A program made the translations under genes and the position numbers. A model generated the notes under the pieces. It was not told the DNA's origin, did no database searches, and saw only the letters and a list, made by a program, of their open reading frames with translations. A DNA stretch of 64,000 nt. Source: Rhizophagus irregularis (taxonomy: Eukaryota; Glomeromycota; Glomeromycetes; Glomerales; Glomeraceae). Positions 1-11,785 of this stretch are shown piece after piece (position 1 is the first letter of the stretch; every line of letters starts with the position of its first letter). The stretch covers positions 4,526,001 through 4,590,000 of the forward strand of contig NC_089435.1 of assembly GCF_026210795.1 (NCBI RefSeq), written 5' to 3'.

Positions 1-602
1 AACCAATTCTAACGAGAAGTGGTTCAGATAATGAATTCCTTCATCTTCGCATAATAAACTCTTCTCCTTTTGGATTTTATTTGATAAAGTGGTCATCCCT
101 GGAATCTTCGTAGCTTCGATTATTACCTTTGGGGCATTAAGCTTCCGCAATTCCTTTTGAAGCCTACTGAGACTAGATGTGCAGGCAACCGGATTAGGGG
201 ATGTCTCAGCTAATGCTTTAGCTATAAGTTTTACTTCTTTTTCACTAAGGCTATCCCGCATAATACGCTGAGCCGTTTCTCTAATAATTTCTCCTTCTGG
301 GATAATATCTGATACTTGGTAGGCGCTTTTAGCACAGCATATATTCACTTCCGCTTCTGTATCTCCTTCTTTAGGGGTTACTTGACTTTTAGTTCGACTA
401 GTTCTTTGAGAAGGTATCAACGCAAATGCTTGTTCTTTACTAAAGTTATATCCTTTTTGAAGATGATCGTGAGCCTGACGCCTTTTCTCTCTATCACCTG
501 GTAAGAGTCAAGTATTTCTGGCGCATACCGGCTAAGCTCTTCGAGACTCATTTCATTGGTAAGTCTGTGGTCTGTAACGAACTTGGTTGTAATAGCAGAC
601 AT
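1..602 (-). pseudogene. Broken gene of unknown function, runs off left edge
   Basis: The gene starts at the ATG ending at 602 (MSAITTKFVTDHRL...) and reads leftward out of the window. The starting frame stays open to 417 but becomes compositionally odd after about residue 34 (SYQV). The neighbouring frame is then open from about 515 to base 1 and gives a plausible protein (DREKRRQAHDHLQKG, later IPGMTTLSNKIQKEK and EGIHYLNHFSLE). A single one-base loss, or a two-base gain, near 505-520 explains this. The product would exceed 195 residues. It looks soluble, charged and mostly helical, with no signal peptide or membrane segment. I do not recognise the family. It lies in the same less AT-rich block as the primase-helicase and 2-cysteine-adaptor genes, so it probably came with them. 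Confidence 0.55.
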
Positions 603-1034
603 GATGTGGTAAGTAGACTATGGTGGTAGTTAGATTAATCTGTGGTATTCAGATTATATATTGTGGGATAAAGTTCAATTCGAAAATATATAACTTATGG
701 GAGGTCTTTTTGAGGCCACCTGCTCCAGCTGAAATATGTTTTGCATATATTTGAAAATTGTGGGTAAATAGGATATGCGGAAAAAAAGACATAGTCATAG
801 AACCCCCATTCCAAGGCTATAAACGAATTATCTATACCGATTCACATTTTAGTAAAGTGCACGCGCTAGAGCTAATATATGTTCCAGTCCTAAAACGTTT
901 GTCTTGGTGAATGCATCATATAAAGCACTTGGTCTATATTTCGAAGGAGCTAGATTCGGATGGTAGAGGAATTTTATGAGTATATTATTTCTCTAAACTT
1001 TCGTCTCTTCATGCCTCCAGCATAATTTTAATAG
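603..1034. other. Intergenic spacer with GTGGTATTCAGATTATA motif
   Basis: No coding frame is convincing here. Directly upstream of the gene ending at 602 lies GTGGTATTCAGATTATA (about 642-658). The same motif recurs many times at 17810-17975. The spacer therefore belongs to the same original block as that region. Confidence 0.45.
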
Positions 1035-1358
1035 TTAGCATAAAGTAAAATCGTGCCAATTAGCTTTGAACAAAATCTGCAATAGGCTTATTTTTTTGTT
1101 AACCACTGCTAGTAAACTCCTTTCTGATACGATACCCCAAATACGATAGGAAATGAAAGAGAGATGTCTTCTTAATATTGGTAATTCATGTAAAGGCGGA
1201 ATCAAAAGCCTTTCTTCTCTCCAATGCATATAACCATCACATAATAATTTACGATATGCTGGCCCATTTATAATGATCATGCGATTAGATTTGGGATTAT
1301 AGATTTTTTCACAGGTTTGACGCTCGCGAACTTCTGTTAGTTGATCTAATGTATCCAT
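1035..1358 (-). CDS. Small protein with 2-cysteine-adaptor-like motif
   Basis: This is a 107-residue ORF. Residues about 16-40 read CEKIYNPKSNRMIIINGPAY then RKLLC. The pattern is Cys, a short hydrophobic run, NPK(S/T)xR, I, G, xxYxxLxxxC. It resembles the 2-cysteine adaptor domain (Pfam C_adaptor), which is known mainly from nucleocytoplasmic large DNA viruses, where it is fused to proteases or kinases. Here it is N-terminal, followed by about 65 residues with no motif I recognise. The gene is divergent from the Cys-rich gene at 1470, with about 110 bp between the two ATGs, so they may share a promoter region. The domain call rests on visual motif matching only. The ORF is intact. Confidence 0.5.
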   Translation of the reverse strand: MDTLDQLTEVRERQTCEKIYNPKSNRMIIINGPAYRKLLCDGYMHWREERLLIPPLHELPILRRHLSFISYRIWGIVSERSLLAVVNKKISLLQILFKANWHDFTLC

Positions 1359-1469
1359 AGCGTCAGTATGAAAAGTTGTTTATGACTTATCTTAATACCG
1401 AATAATTTAAATACAATTTTTATTATGAAATTAAAAGTGAAAAAGGTTTTTATATCCTAAAATACTTAT

Positions 1470-1757
1470 ATGGATCGTGTTACTTGCCCGTATATCAAGA
1501 GAAATGGTTCCATTTGTGGGGGAGTCTGCACTTGTTTAACTGGCTGTGCAAGGCACTGGAAATTATATGAAAAAAATATGAAAAAAAAACCCTGCCTTAT
1601 TTGTGGATTTCCTACTGATGCTGATTCGGGGTATTGCTCCAAATATTGTTCCAGATATTCTGCAAAGTTTCATGCACTGAATTATCGAATGAGGCAGAAG
1701 TGTGAGGCTGAGGCCCTTCAACCCGAAATTCCCTCTGAATTGTCTGCTGAGGAGTGA
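1470..1757 (+). CDS. Cys-rich 95-residue putative zinc-binding protein
   Basis: The ORF is intact, starting with MDRVTCPYIKRNGS. Twelve cysteines fall in two clusters: CxxxxxxxxCxxxCxCxxxCxxHW (residues about 6-30) and CLICGFPTDADSGYCSKYC (about 42-60). The second resembles a treble-clef or zinc-knuckle arrangement. A charged tail ends in ELSAEE. It could be a small nucleic-acid- or protein-binding zinc protein. I cannot name a family. It lies in the virus-like block, divergent from the adaptor-motif gene and convergent with the primase-helicase gene, and a strong hairpin (1874-1925) sits between the convergent ends. The cysteine spacing and intact frame argue that it is or was a real gene. 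Confidence 0.6.
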   Translation: MDRVTCPYIKRNGSICGGVCTCLTGCARHWKLYEKNMKKKPCLICGFPTDADSGYCSKYCSRYSAKFHALNYRMRQKCEAEALQPEIPSELSAEE

Positions 1758-1785
1758 GCAAAAAATTTTATTTCATTCATTAGAT

Positions 1786-1925
1786 GATTATTATATAAAA
1801 TTTTGGCAGAAGCCTGCATCCTGGCTGGAGTGATGCAAGAATAGAGATATTTTTTTAATAATATATACCAAAAGATGAAGCCTTCTGCGGAATTATTATA
1901 TAAAAATATGGCAAAAGGCTTCATC
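1786..1925. terminator. Hairpin between convergent gene ends
   Basis: GATGAAGCCTTCTGC (1874-1888) and GCAAAAGGCTTCATC (1911-1925) form a 15-bp stem with one G:T-type mismatch and a 22-base AT loop. A related half-motif, TATATAAAATTTTGGCAGAAG, lies at about 1790-1810. The hairpin sits between the ends of two convergent genes (1757 and 1950). A near-copy is found at 16569-16624. The position suggests 3'-end formation, as with the hairpins used by some giant viruses, but this is inference. Confidence 0.45.
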
Positions 1926-1949
1926 TACCTGATTCATAATCGAATAGTA

Positions 1950-4900
1950 TTAGAACATATCAAATAAGTCCTGAATATCTTCTGTGATTTGCGTGATATT
2001 CACTTTGCTAGAACTAGTGAGATTATCTAATATTAATTCATCGGGTGTGAGTTTACTGTAACCATATCGAGTATCTTCATCGTTTTTCCAATAAATTTCT
2101 TCACCCGTTTGATATGAAGGTAATCTAGGAGTGGATCCTTCTGGGATCGCGTCTTTATTATCAAATGAACCTACTAGGTGGTAATATCTACGATTCTTGT
2201 CTATAGTCTTAAATTTCAACTCATAGGTTGCTTGTAGTGCTGAGTTTAGTAAACCAAGTTTTGCCCGATCTGTTTTCAATCCTGATTTTTTAGCTTTGCG
2301 CGATGTATCTGAATTATCAAAAACTTGAGCCATTTTTGATACCAAATTCTGAAGATACAATATCGATTCAGGAGAATTCAGGCGTGTTTTAACATCATCA
2401 GCTTTATATCTTGATCTATCGTCGATATTTTTAGCTGGTGTACAAGTTTTTAACAATTCCAGGCAAATTTGATGCCTCTCAGCACGAGTGAAAGTTGTAA
2501 GCCTATCTTCTCTGTAATCTTTATGGGTGATAGCTTCAACAGCCGTTTCATTGTTAATGCCAGCATCTCGTAATTGTCTATAAGCTCTGAACCATCTCAT
2601 ATGATTATAATCCCCATACTTCGAAATGAAATCTTCAGTCAATGATTCGGGAGAAATCTCATAACATTCCACAATATGATGCCGGTCTAGAGATCGCATT
2701 TCTTCTAAGGTCTTCTTCGGCTTGTTTTCCAAAAATTCAGCTGTCTCATGATTGACAATAGTAGCGTTAGATATATCTGATATTTCCTCCACTTTAACTA
2801 TAGAACACTTTGCTTTTACCACTTGCAATAATGTACTTTCTTCAGATTTAGGGCCAGAGTTTATGATCGAAACGCACATGCCAGCTTTTCGAAGGAAATC
2901 AACCATCCTCCAACCAAATAAGCGCTGGGAACGAAATTTTTCTAACATATAGGCCACCCATAATCGAATGGTTGGTACATCCTTATTTCGAATAATAGAA
3001 TTGATATCTGGAAATATTCCTCTATTCTGAAGCTCTCAGGGGAGACATTCCCGTTTGGCATTTAATAACCACTGAAATAACCCTTTTTCTGTAATGGGAA
3101 CGTTAGAAGATCTCTGCTCAATATGACATATATAATCCTTAATACATCGCATGCGAAACAATATTTGATTTGTTCCAGCATTAGTTTCTATATAGCTATT
3201 GAAGAGACAGAATGCTCGCTCAAATTTTGGGTTAGTGCAAGATACTCCTATTTTTAAAGTGCTAATATAGGCAACTAGGTCTACGTGTTTCCACGGTTCT
3301 TCTACATTGCTAAAGTCATAGGCCTTTTCTGCTGGATCGGATTTACCGTGATATTCCTTGATCCGTAATTCTGGAAAATCAGTCTTAAGAGCACGAACGA
3401 TTCCTTGTACATTCTTCCTGAGATGGCAGATAAGCGAAGCACTTTTCTAATTCTCAAAAGGTAGTGAAGATATTTGCTTGGCCCAATCCCAGAGTTCAGC
3501 TAACACAGCTTCTTTATTGGGAGCCAAGCGAAATGTCTTACCTTTCTGAGGCTGGTAAGTATTATGAATAATGGAGAAAGGTATATTTTTGTGAAGAGCC
3601 TTAATCCATTCGATATTAAGGTCAGTTAGATCACTATCTATGACGATAATGCGCCTAGCATCTTGGATTAATTTATATAATTTTTCTATTGATTGCCCCG
3701 CTATATGACTTTGCGCCTGAGCAATTATAGACACTATTTCATCAAGCCATAAATTGTACTGGCTCGGGAGACATTTACATTTTTTATTACATTTACACTT
3801 CAGTTATTGGTAATGCGATGTAAACTCTCTATCTGGCAAACCACCCTCTTATGATCAGATAGATTTATATTACCATCAATATCACAATATGACTTGAGAT
3901 TAAGTCTTGTAGTAACAGCATTTGAGTAAGAGTGGCGTGTAGATAATACTAGCAAATTTACATTATTAGGGATAGCCAAATTTTCAAGAATATAGGTTTT
4001 CCCAGTTTCCCAAGGCAACCCCACATAAATATCGCCTTCATTGGGTAATTGTCTTACATACATACCTCTCCTCATATACTTCTGTCGCTGTAAGGGTCTC
4101 ATTATACTTGACTCAAGATGGCATTTTTATGAAGGCTTTAGGGAAACCTGGACCTTTTACTTTGTGAGAGGGGTGTGGAGGATTTTTATTTTCTTGCTGA
4201 ATTTTTTCTGCAATAAATGGGTCGCATTCAAAAACTTCCCCGCGCTCATCACTATTTTGCCGAAAATATTTTACGATGAATTTACTACTACTAGCGCATA
4301 CACGACCGAACCACTTCTGATCCTTGTCATGTATACGTTTACATTGTGAACATTCTAGTAAAGCTTTCCGGTTAAAATATATGAAGTTTTCTGAATCTTT
4401 TTCTTCAATAGTCCAATCCCTAAGATAGTTAGAATACTTTTGCAAAACTAGGTCCGCGCATTTTTGTAATACATCCTGACCCACGATTATCCTTAGCGGA
4501 TTATTATTTTTTTCTGTACTAAGCATTTGAGGTCTTACTTCAAGCCTTAAGCTAGTAGGTGGTTGAACTTTAGCGTGATAGAACGCATTCCACCCATTAT
4601 CTAGTGAGAATTGAAGAATACATTTTACATGACCTTTTTTTGCTGATCTGATTAGACGAAGGTTGAAGTTGTGACCAGGCAATTTCCGATCAATGAACTT
4701 GCCGAATTTTTCTCCAGTTAAGCTATATACTAATTCTAAGAATGCTTTGAGTTCATGATGATCGATAAGGAGAGCCGGTGCGTATAAAATATGGTAGCTA
4801 CACTTGCTAGAATCTGAAGATGTAGCAATAACTAACCCATTGAGAATGTTTTCCCAACTACAGTCAAGAATTCGATACAAGGCTTTTATGAAAAATAGGC

Positions 4901-5127
4901 AGATTCGAATGAATACTTCTTGCGCCTTAACACCAGTTGTTTTCATATCTTCCTGCGAAACATCTATATCAATCACGGCTCTTAAAGGCTTTTGACCATT
5001 AATACATTCATGAATCCCGGCTAAACCATATACTTCTGAAATATCGTCTACAACAGAAAACTTTGGGGCTCGATCATCTTGATCAATTTTGATAACCAAT
5101 TTATTTTCAACTTCATCTCGGTCATAG
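1950..5127 (-). pseudogene. Primase-helicase pseudogene, main (3') part
   Basis: This is the C-terminal roughly 1,060 codons of a split gene whose first 134 codons lie at 16031-16431. Order: an archaeo-eukaryotic primase core (PLRAVIDIDVS = DxD motif; KCSYHILY = sxH motif; KFIDRKLPGHNFNLRLIRS = third motif), then a Cys/His finger (CSQCKRIH ... C). An SF2 helicase follows, resembling the herpes origin-binding protein family: Walker A GLPWETGKT, VVCQIESLHRI, DExx box LWLDEIVS, later HNTYQPQKGKTFRLAP and NQILFRMRCIKDY. The C-terminus ends ITEDIQDLFDMF. Damage: a one-base gain near 4113, a one-base loss near 3796 inside a CxCxC stretch, and stops at about 3447 and 3039 (TGA, probably from CGA). 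The two shifts cancel: 401 + 3,178 bases = exactly 1,193 codons. The intact protein would prime and unwind DNA for replication of a virus or large mobile element. Confidence 0.8.
5125..5127. repeat. TAG target duplication, left copy
   Basis: TAG directly precedes the CCCTATAAA end of the 10.9-kb element and is repeated at 16028-16030. Removing the element plus one TAG rejoins the primase reading frame exactly. Confidence 0.85.
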
Positions 5128-5317
5128 CCCTATAAAAAAATATACATACTGTTATCATACGGTATAACCGTATTTTGCGATCAGTATCTTTAAAGTATGA
5201 ATAATGTATTATTATCGTATTACACATACGGTATATATTCGGTATTCTGCATACCGTATCATACATATTGTATTAACGCACATATGTTTAACGTGAAAAT
5301 TATACTGACATAAAGAA

Positions 5318-5770
5318 TGATATCCCAGTGTGAACCGTACGTTTCCCACTGTTGATTAATTTGCGAACAGCACGATATCCCAGTGTGAACCGTACGTTTC
5401 CCACTGTTGATTAATTTGCGAACAGCACGATATCCCGTTGTGAACTGTACGTTTCCCACTGTTGATTAATTTGCGAACAGCACGATATCCTGGTGTGAAC
5501 CGTACGTTTCCCACTTTGATTAATTTGCGAATAGCACGATATCCCAGTGTGCACTGTACGTTTTCCACTTTGATTAATTTGTGAACAGCACGATATCCTG
5601 GTGTGCACCGTACGTTTCCCACTTTGATTAATTTGCGAACAGCACGATATCCCAGTGTGAACCGTACGTTTCCTATTTTGATTAATTTGCGAACAGCACG
5701 ATATCCTAGTGTGAACCGTACGTTTCCTACTTTGATTAATTTGCGAACAGCATGATATCCCAGCAATCCG
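5318..5770. repeat. 54/55-bp tandem array in left subterminal region
   Basis: Eight full units and one partial unit. Each reads GATATCCCAGTGTGAACCGT, ACGTTTCCCACT(G)TTGATTAA, TTTGCGAACAGCA. The first three units are 55 bp and the rest 54 bp. The TGCGAACAG word is the same subterminal motif seen at the right end of the transposon. This suggests transposase-binding sites amplified in tandem. The unit length is divisible by 3, so several frames look open; these are not taken as genes. Confidence 0.85.
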
Positions 5771-7270
5771 TATGTTTACATATTAAAAATATACCATTAG
5801 TACACGTATTTACATAGAATGTTTTTATTTTATTAATAATATAATGTATAAATAAATATAACAGATAATTTATTATTTAAATTGATATGCAATTAATAAT
5901 TTGTGTAATTAAAATCTAATAAAAGAATACTTCTATTATAGTAATAAAATTATTATAATTAAATATAGAGAAAATAAAAAAAAGAAAGAATTAGTAGTTA
6001 TAAAAGAAGAAGTGATAAAAAGAGATACAATTAGTAGTGATAAAAAGAAGAAAAATTAGCGGTAATAAAAAAAAAGATACAATTAGTAACGATGAAAGAA
6101 AGATACAATTAGTAGTAATAAAAGGAAGAAAAATTATTAGTGATAAAAAGAAGATACAATTAATAGCGATAGAAGAAAAATTAGTAGTGATAAAAAAAAG
6201 ATATAATTAGTAACAATAGAAGAAAGATACATTTAGTAGTAATAAAAAGAAGAAAAATTATTAGTGATAAAAAGAAGATACAATTAGTAGCGATAGAAGA
6301 AAAATTAGTAGTGATAAAAAAAAGATATAATTAGTAACAATAGAAGAAAGATACAATTAGTAGTGGTAAAAAGAAGAAAAATTAGTAGCAATGAAAGAAA
6401 GATATAATTAGTAGTGATAAAAAGAAGAAAATTAGTAATGATAAAAAATTAGTAGCGATAAAAGAAAGATACAATTAGTAGCGATGAAAGAAAGATACAA
6501 TTAGTAATGATAAAAAAAAAAGATACAATTAGTAGCGATACAATTAATAGCAATAAAGACCGAAAATAAAAGTAACTGTACCTATTTTATTAAATTATAA
6601 ATAAATCTATTTTAGAAAAGTTCAAGACAAGATAAAAAATTAGTAATAAAGAATAATACAATTAATTATATTTAAGTTTAAAAAAATATTACTTCATAAA
6701 CGTTAAATATTTTCTTTTTGTGAAATGTATTTCTTTCTATATCTATTGGGCAACCTTTTATTTGGTATCGTTTAAAATTTTCTTCTATAAAAAAATGAAA
6801 TAAATAAATAAGTGCAATATTTGAGATAATAATTCGAATAAAAAGCAAAATAAAGAATAAAGAGTAAAAGAGAAACAGTTTGTATTTTTCCCAATTTATA
6901 TCATTCGCGTGCATGCAAAAACAAACAAATGATCGGCATCCATGTGATAATTATCCAATCATAATTTATGAATGAAAGCGATTAAATCACATGATATATA
7001 TATATCCGGGTTTATGCCGATATTGTAGATATGAATTTTTGTAAGATATAATAATATATTCGAAATTGCATTACAACATCTATTAATCTATTATGGTATA
7101 GATTTAATTTTATTCAAAATAATAAAATTTGTTCGTTATAATGCCAAACAGTCAAGTCGCGAGCGATTAGATTGATAGTTCGGTTGTTAAAATCTGAAAA
7201 TAGTCGAGCTCCACATATAAAAAGAAGAAATTAATAACGAAAAAACAAGAATCCGGAGACTATTAGAGAT
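5771..7270. repeat. A-rich degenerate tandem array and AT-rich spacer
   Basis: From about 5970 to 6560 there are many degenerate copies of a roughly 40-bp unit built on AGATACAATTAGTAGTGATAAAA. The rest (6560-7270) is AT-rich with no convincing gene. The 78-residue frame at 6678-6914 is low-complexity and hydrophobic and is not called. Confidence 0.6.
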
Positions 7271-7274
7271 ACCA

Positions 7275-7825
7275 ACCAATAAATTGAAATCACGATTTCA
7301 AGAAAAATTCTCGCGAATTTTTCTTGATATTGCTTATTTTAAAGTTTAAAAGACTGACTAATAAATAAATTAAAATCACGATTTCAAGAAAAATTCTTGC
7401 GAATTTTTCTTGATACTGCTTATTTTTAAATTTTAAATAAATTGAAATTACGATTTTTTAAGAAAAATTCTCGCAAATTTTTCTTGATGCTGCTTATTTT
7501 AAAGTTTAAAGACCGATTAGTAAACTGAAATCACGATTTCAAGAAAAATTCTTGCGAATTTTTCTTGATACCGCTTATTTTTAAAGTTTAAATAAATTGA
7601 AATCACGATTTTTTAAGAAAAATTCTCGCAAATTTTTCTTGATACTGCTTATTTTGAAGTTTAAAGACCGATTAGCAAACTGAAATCACGATTTCAAGAA
7701 AAATTCTCGCGAATTTTTCTTGATACCGCTTATTTTTAAAGTTTAAATAAATTGAAATCACGATTTTTTAAGAAAAATTCTCGCGAATTTTTCTTGATAC
7801 CGCTTATTTTTAAAGTTTAAAGACC
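7275..7825. repeat. Left palindrome array of the CACTA element
   Basis: Seven units each contain the 26-bp palindrome AAGAAAAATTCTCGCG + mirrored half, flanked by AAATTGAAATCACGATTT and CTTATTTTAAAGTTTAA. The same units occur in reverse complement at 14165-14695, on the other side of the transposase. Confidence 0.8.
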
Positions 7826-9551
7826 GTAAAAAACTAAATATAGTGCATGTGATATTTAACCTCATTCCTTTTTTACATCAGCTCATAATTTAAACTTATT
7901 ATAAATAGCAAAGCGTGATACTGTTAAGAATTTGGTCGATTTATTATTATACGATTGAGGTTGTGAACGGGATCTCAGCCATCTTTTATGAATCAATTAA
8001 ATTCAAATCTTTTGACGCCACCAGTTCATTTGATTAGATTTTATAAAAAATTTGTTTATTATTATTTATTGTATATTTTATGCTGTACATATCCGGATGT
8101 AAACTAAAAATATTTGTTTTAATATTTTAAAATAATAACGGATTAATTAATTAACAATAATAAAAAATTTAATCAAATTATTTAATTTAATGATCAAGGC
8201 TTTTAATAATCAAGGCTTTTTAATGATCAAGGCTTTTTAACGGTCAAAGCTTTTAATAAACACGGCTTAATTTTAATTAAACATCTTTATTAGATTACAG
8301 ATTTCTTCTTTTCGATGATACATATGGTACCTTCAGATATTGTTTTTCGAATGTTAAAGCTAAGAAATCCGGATCTCAGCCCATCATCTATCTAATTAAA
8401 AAAATTTTGTCATATTTAGATTACCTGGTATAAATAATTTGAATTGTGTAATATTGAAAAGTGTGATATTCTTGCGTTCAATCTATTTCGTAATTATCAT
8501 ATCATAATTAACTAACTACGATAGCCAATCTTTAAACTAATACATTTATAGTTAATTAAATTTTAACTGGATTTTAATACTAACAAAAAAAAGTATAATT
8601 TCTCTTATGCATTTATTTGCAGTCATTTCCACTCTTTTAGTTACCACGAACTATTTCTATAATAATAATTTTTACTAAAAAACCGAAACTACCTTTTTAG
8701 TCTTTTTTTTATTAATTTTTTATCCCTCTTTTTATCATTATTGTTTCTTTTGGTTAACTTAACCAAAATTTTTTTATTCTTATTGGATTTTTTTTTAGGG
8801 GTTTTTTTTTAATCGGAATTTATCAAAATTTTGGATTTTTTTTTAACCCAAAAAATATACCCTGTAAAAAATCTGATCCGTGTTTTATCTTTCCATATTT
8901 TTTTCTGTAAATGCATCATTTTAATGGAATTTATAGCCTTAAATCATGGAAATTTTCATCTCGCTAACACGGATATCCGTGAATGTATCATTTTCACAGA
9001 ATTTTTACGGAAGACACAGAGAAATAATGGAAATATTCGGATAAAAATTTTTTATAGGAATAGTTTATTCTTTTTTTTGGTTTGGGTTAAGACTATAGAA
9101 CTATGTCCTACGGCTTTTTGTGAGATTTTTTTTAGTCAATGATATTGTTCTGACTAATAAATTTGTGTGAAAATTTTTTTTTTAGTGAGAATTTTTGATT
9201 TAGTGAGAACTTTTTCTGTTTATTGAGATTTTTTTTTCGATTTAATGAGAATTTTTTTTATAAGATTGATTTTTTCAATATTATTTCTGACTAATAAATT
9301 TGTGAAAAATTTTTTTGATATTAACGAATTTTTTTGTGAGATTGTTTATAATTATATAGATATTTTGTATTAAATCAATAATAAATTTTTTGATAAATCT
9401 ATATAACTAAAAAAACTATATAACTAAAAAAATTTGTCTGACGTTTGGACTAGTTTTATTTGATTATATATAGATTGAAATTCGAAGAAAATAGTACCAA
9501 CAAAACTTTTTTATTAAAAGACCAAAATACATATATATTTTATTAATTAGT
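7826..9551. other. AT-rich leader region upstream of transposase
   Basis: No convincing gene. A short tandem repeat of about 21 bp (TAATGATCAAGGCTTTT) occurs about five times at 8190-8271. T-rich degenerate repeats of AGTGAGAATTTTTT lie at 9160-9330. The promoter of the transposase should be in this stretch. Confidence 0.4.
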
Positions 9552-10412
9552 ATGCCTTTGTGTACATGTACTCACTGTAAAGCTTTAACAAATGGTATTG
9601 GAAAAGAAATTCATAGAACAACAGTAATTCGTCATATGAAAAAAGAACAAGAGGAGCAAGAACTAGAAAATGCATACCAAAGTCTTCATTCTGAAGAAAA
9701 TTATTTTGAAGAAAATGAAGAAAATGAAGAAGAAAACTCATATGAAGAACGCTCATCTCCTATGGAAATATCGGAAATATCTGACAATGAAGAAATTCTT
9801 ATAGAGGAAGAAAATCTTACTACCTTACATAATGATGAGGCTTCTATGGAAATTCTCTCCAGTTTTTAAGATGAGGATGAGGAAATTGATGATTACTATC
9901 ATGAAAGCGATGACTTAAACCATTATGATTCTCAAAGTGAATTAGAGTTTGATACCTCTGATGATAAAGAAGGTGAATTTCGAAATAATTATAATAATAT
10001 TTTAAATTAGTAATTTACCAACTTTTTTTAGATAATACGACTTTTTCTAATGAATTGTTCGAAGGATTAAGGCTTTTATATGTGAAATCGAATTTTAATT
10101 TTTCTGAAGCAGCATTTAATAATATATATAAAGCCTTCAATAGAAATAAAATAAGTTTTAATAAAGTAAAAAGAAAGCTTGGTTCAATAGTAGGAATTGA
10201 ACCAAAAATATATGATATGTGCGTTAATTCATGTTGTGCATTCGTAGGAGTTTTAGAAAATGAAACAAAATGTAAATTTTGTAAGGAGGATCGATATTAT
10301 AGTAATGGTAAAGCGAGAAAAAATCTACCTTTTATTTCTATAATTGAGCGTTTAAAGCTTCAATTTAAAAACCCTGAAAGATCTAAAGAACTATTATATA
10401 GGCACAATTATA

Positions 10413-11373
10413 CAGTCAACTCTCTTTATAGTCACACATTTGGGACAGTCCATATTTGGTGATTGTAAAGAGATGTGACTATATAAAAAATTTCTTATAT
10501 TTGTATATCATAATTCCGGCCAAAAATTAACATAATTTTAGCCAGAATTATACTTAAAACTTTATTGTATCGTAACTTCGCCAATATTAATCGTAGAGAG
10601 ATGATCTTACCGCCATTCGATTCGTCTTGATGAGACGGTTCTAATGGTATAAAATACGTCGAAATCCAATCACTAGATTAATTTCCGAAATTAAAAAAAT
10701 ATTAATGGTTTTTGTGTAATAACTCTGCCAATATTGATCCTAGAAAGACGATCTTACTACCATTCGATTCATCTTGATGAGACGAATCTAATGGTATAAG
10801 ATACATCGAAATCCAATCACTAGATCAATTTCCGAAATTAAAAAATATTAAATGGTTTTTAAGTAATAACTCCGTCAATATTGATCACAGAGAGATGAGC
10901 TTACCACCATTCGATTCGTCTCGATGAGGCGATTCCAACGAGCTATAAATCGTCCTTTTACGATCACTAGGTACTGAGAAATCTAGCAAAATGTTAAATG
11001 GCGCAGTAAACGTAAATCAAGAAATATTATAATGCCGATGTTCAACATTTTGTTGAATAACTCGTCAGCCAGTGATAGGAAAAGGATAAAACTACCACCA
11101 TTCGATTCGTCTCAGTGAGACGATTCTAACAAGCTATGATACATCTTTGTACGATTATTAGATGCCAAGTTATTTAATATATTCTTTATATAACTGTGAT
11201 TATAAACGGTTCTTTTTAATATAAGATTTTTAAGGATAGGTGTGATAGTGACTATAGATAGATTGTGACTATATAGGATAGATTTTAATAATAAAGTGTT
11301 TTGAACATTCAACTGGTGTGACTATATAGTAGAATGTGACTATAACGGGAGTGACTATAGAGGGAGTTGACTG
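10413..11373. mobile_element. Pogo-like MITE, uninterrupted copy
   Basis: The ends are CAGTCAACTCTCTTTATAGT and its near reverse complement (ACTATAGAGGGAGTTGACTG), flanked by TA on both sides (10411-10412, 11374-11375). Length is 961 bp. The CAGT-start termini and TA duplication fit Tc1/mariner, pogo branch. There is no ORF for a transposase. The inside holds about four copies of a ~145-bp module centred on a palindrome (ATTCGTCTCNNTGAGACG). A second copy, opened by retroelements, spans 43955-57175. This copy is the intact reference for that insertion site. Confidence 0.88.
11078..11093 (+). other. Empty target site for the LINE/SINE stack
   Basis: GGAAAAGGATAAAACT occurs once here in the uninterrupted MITE. 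In the second MITE copy the same 16-mer occurs four times, bordering the LINE and two SINE-like units. Confidence 0.9.
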
Positions 11374-11545
11374 TACTTGTAATAAAGGAGAATTTGCTCA
11401 TAATAACATAGGTAACATCTTTGATGGACAGATTTATCAAGAATTATTAAATGACGAATATTTTCCCGATCCAAGAGACATCGCATTTACTGCTTCTTGC
11501 GACGGCTACCAAATATTTCGTCAAAAGACCGATGATTGTTGGGTA

Positions 11546-11785
11546 AGGTTGCTTGTCTAAACCTCTTCAAAATCCTACGATTAGTTTCGTCAAAATTTTA
11601 CTATAGATTTATTATAGTTTCGGCAGAGTTTTGGCAGTTTCGGCATTTATAATAAGTTTCGGCAGTTTCGCCATTCTCCAAAGTTTCGCCAGTTTTTTAA
11701 TATAACTTTAATATAGTTTCGGCAGAATTTCGCTTTTCGGCGAAACGCTATCTTGCCTAAACCCCTAGGTTTCGGCAAGCAACCT
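11546..11785. mobile_element. 240-bp TA-flanked MITE (AGGTTGCTTG family), copy 1
   Basis: The termini are AGGTTGCTTGTCTAAACC and GGTTTCGGCAAGCAACCT, with TA on both sides (11544-11545, 11786-11787). It is rich in TTTCGGCAGTTT-like words. It sits in the transposase pseudogene after the codons for DDCWV, and removal restores the local frame. Other copies are at 42500-42728 and 62141-62695. Confidence 0.85.

Noticed and set aside
5259-5766. Three overlapping minus-strand ORFs with an 18-residue repeat (GYRAVRKLIK...)
   Set aside because: They are products of the 54-bp tandem array: the unit is divisible by 3 and lacks stops in several frames, and 55-bp units break the frame.
5318-5770. CRISPR-like array
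   Set aside because: Units are contiguous tandem repeats without unique spacers, in a eukaryotic transposon end.
10008-10033. A 22-base GT-AG intron in the transposase (GTAATTTACC...TTTTTAG)
   Set aside because: Too short for a spliceosomal intron; the gene is damaged here and the true structure is uncertain.
11112-11312. Repeated ORF MNVQNTLLLKSILY (also at 56911-57114)
   Set aside because: It lies in the terminal part of both pogo-like MITE copies, has no start context or domain, and is duplicated because the MITE is.
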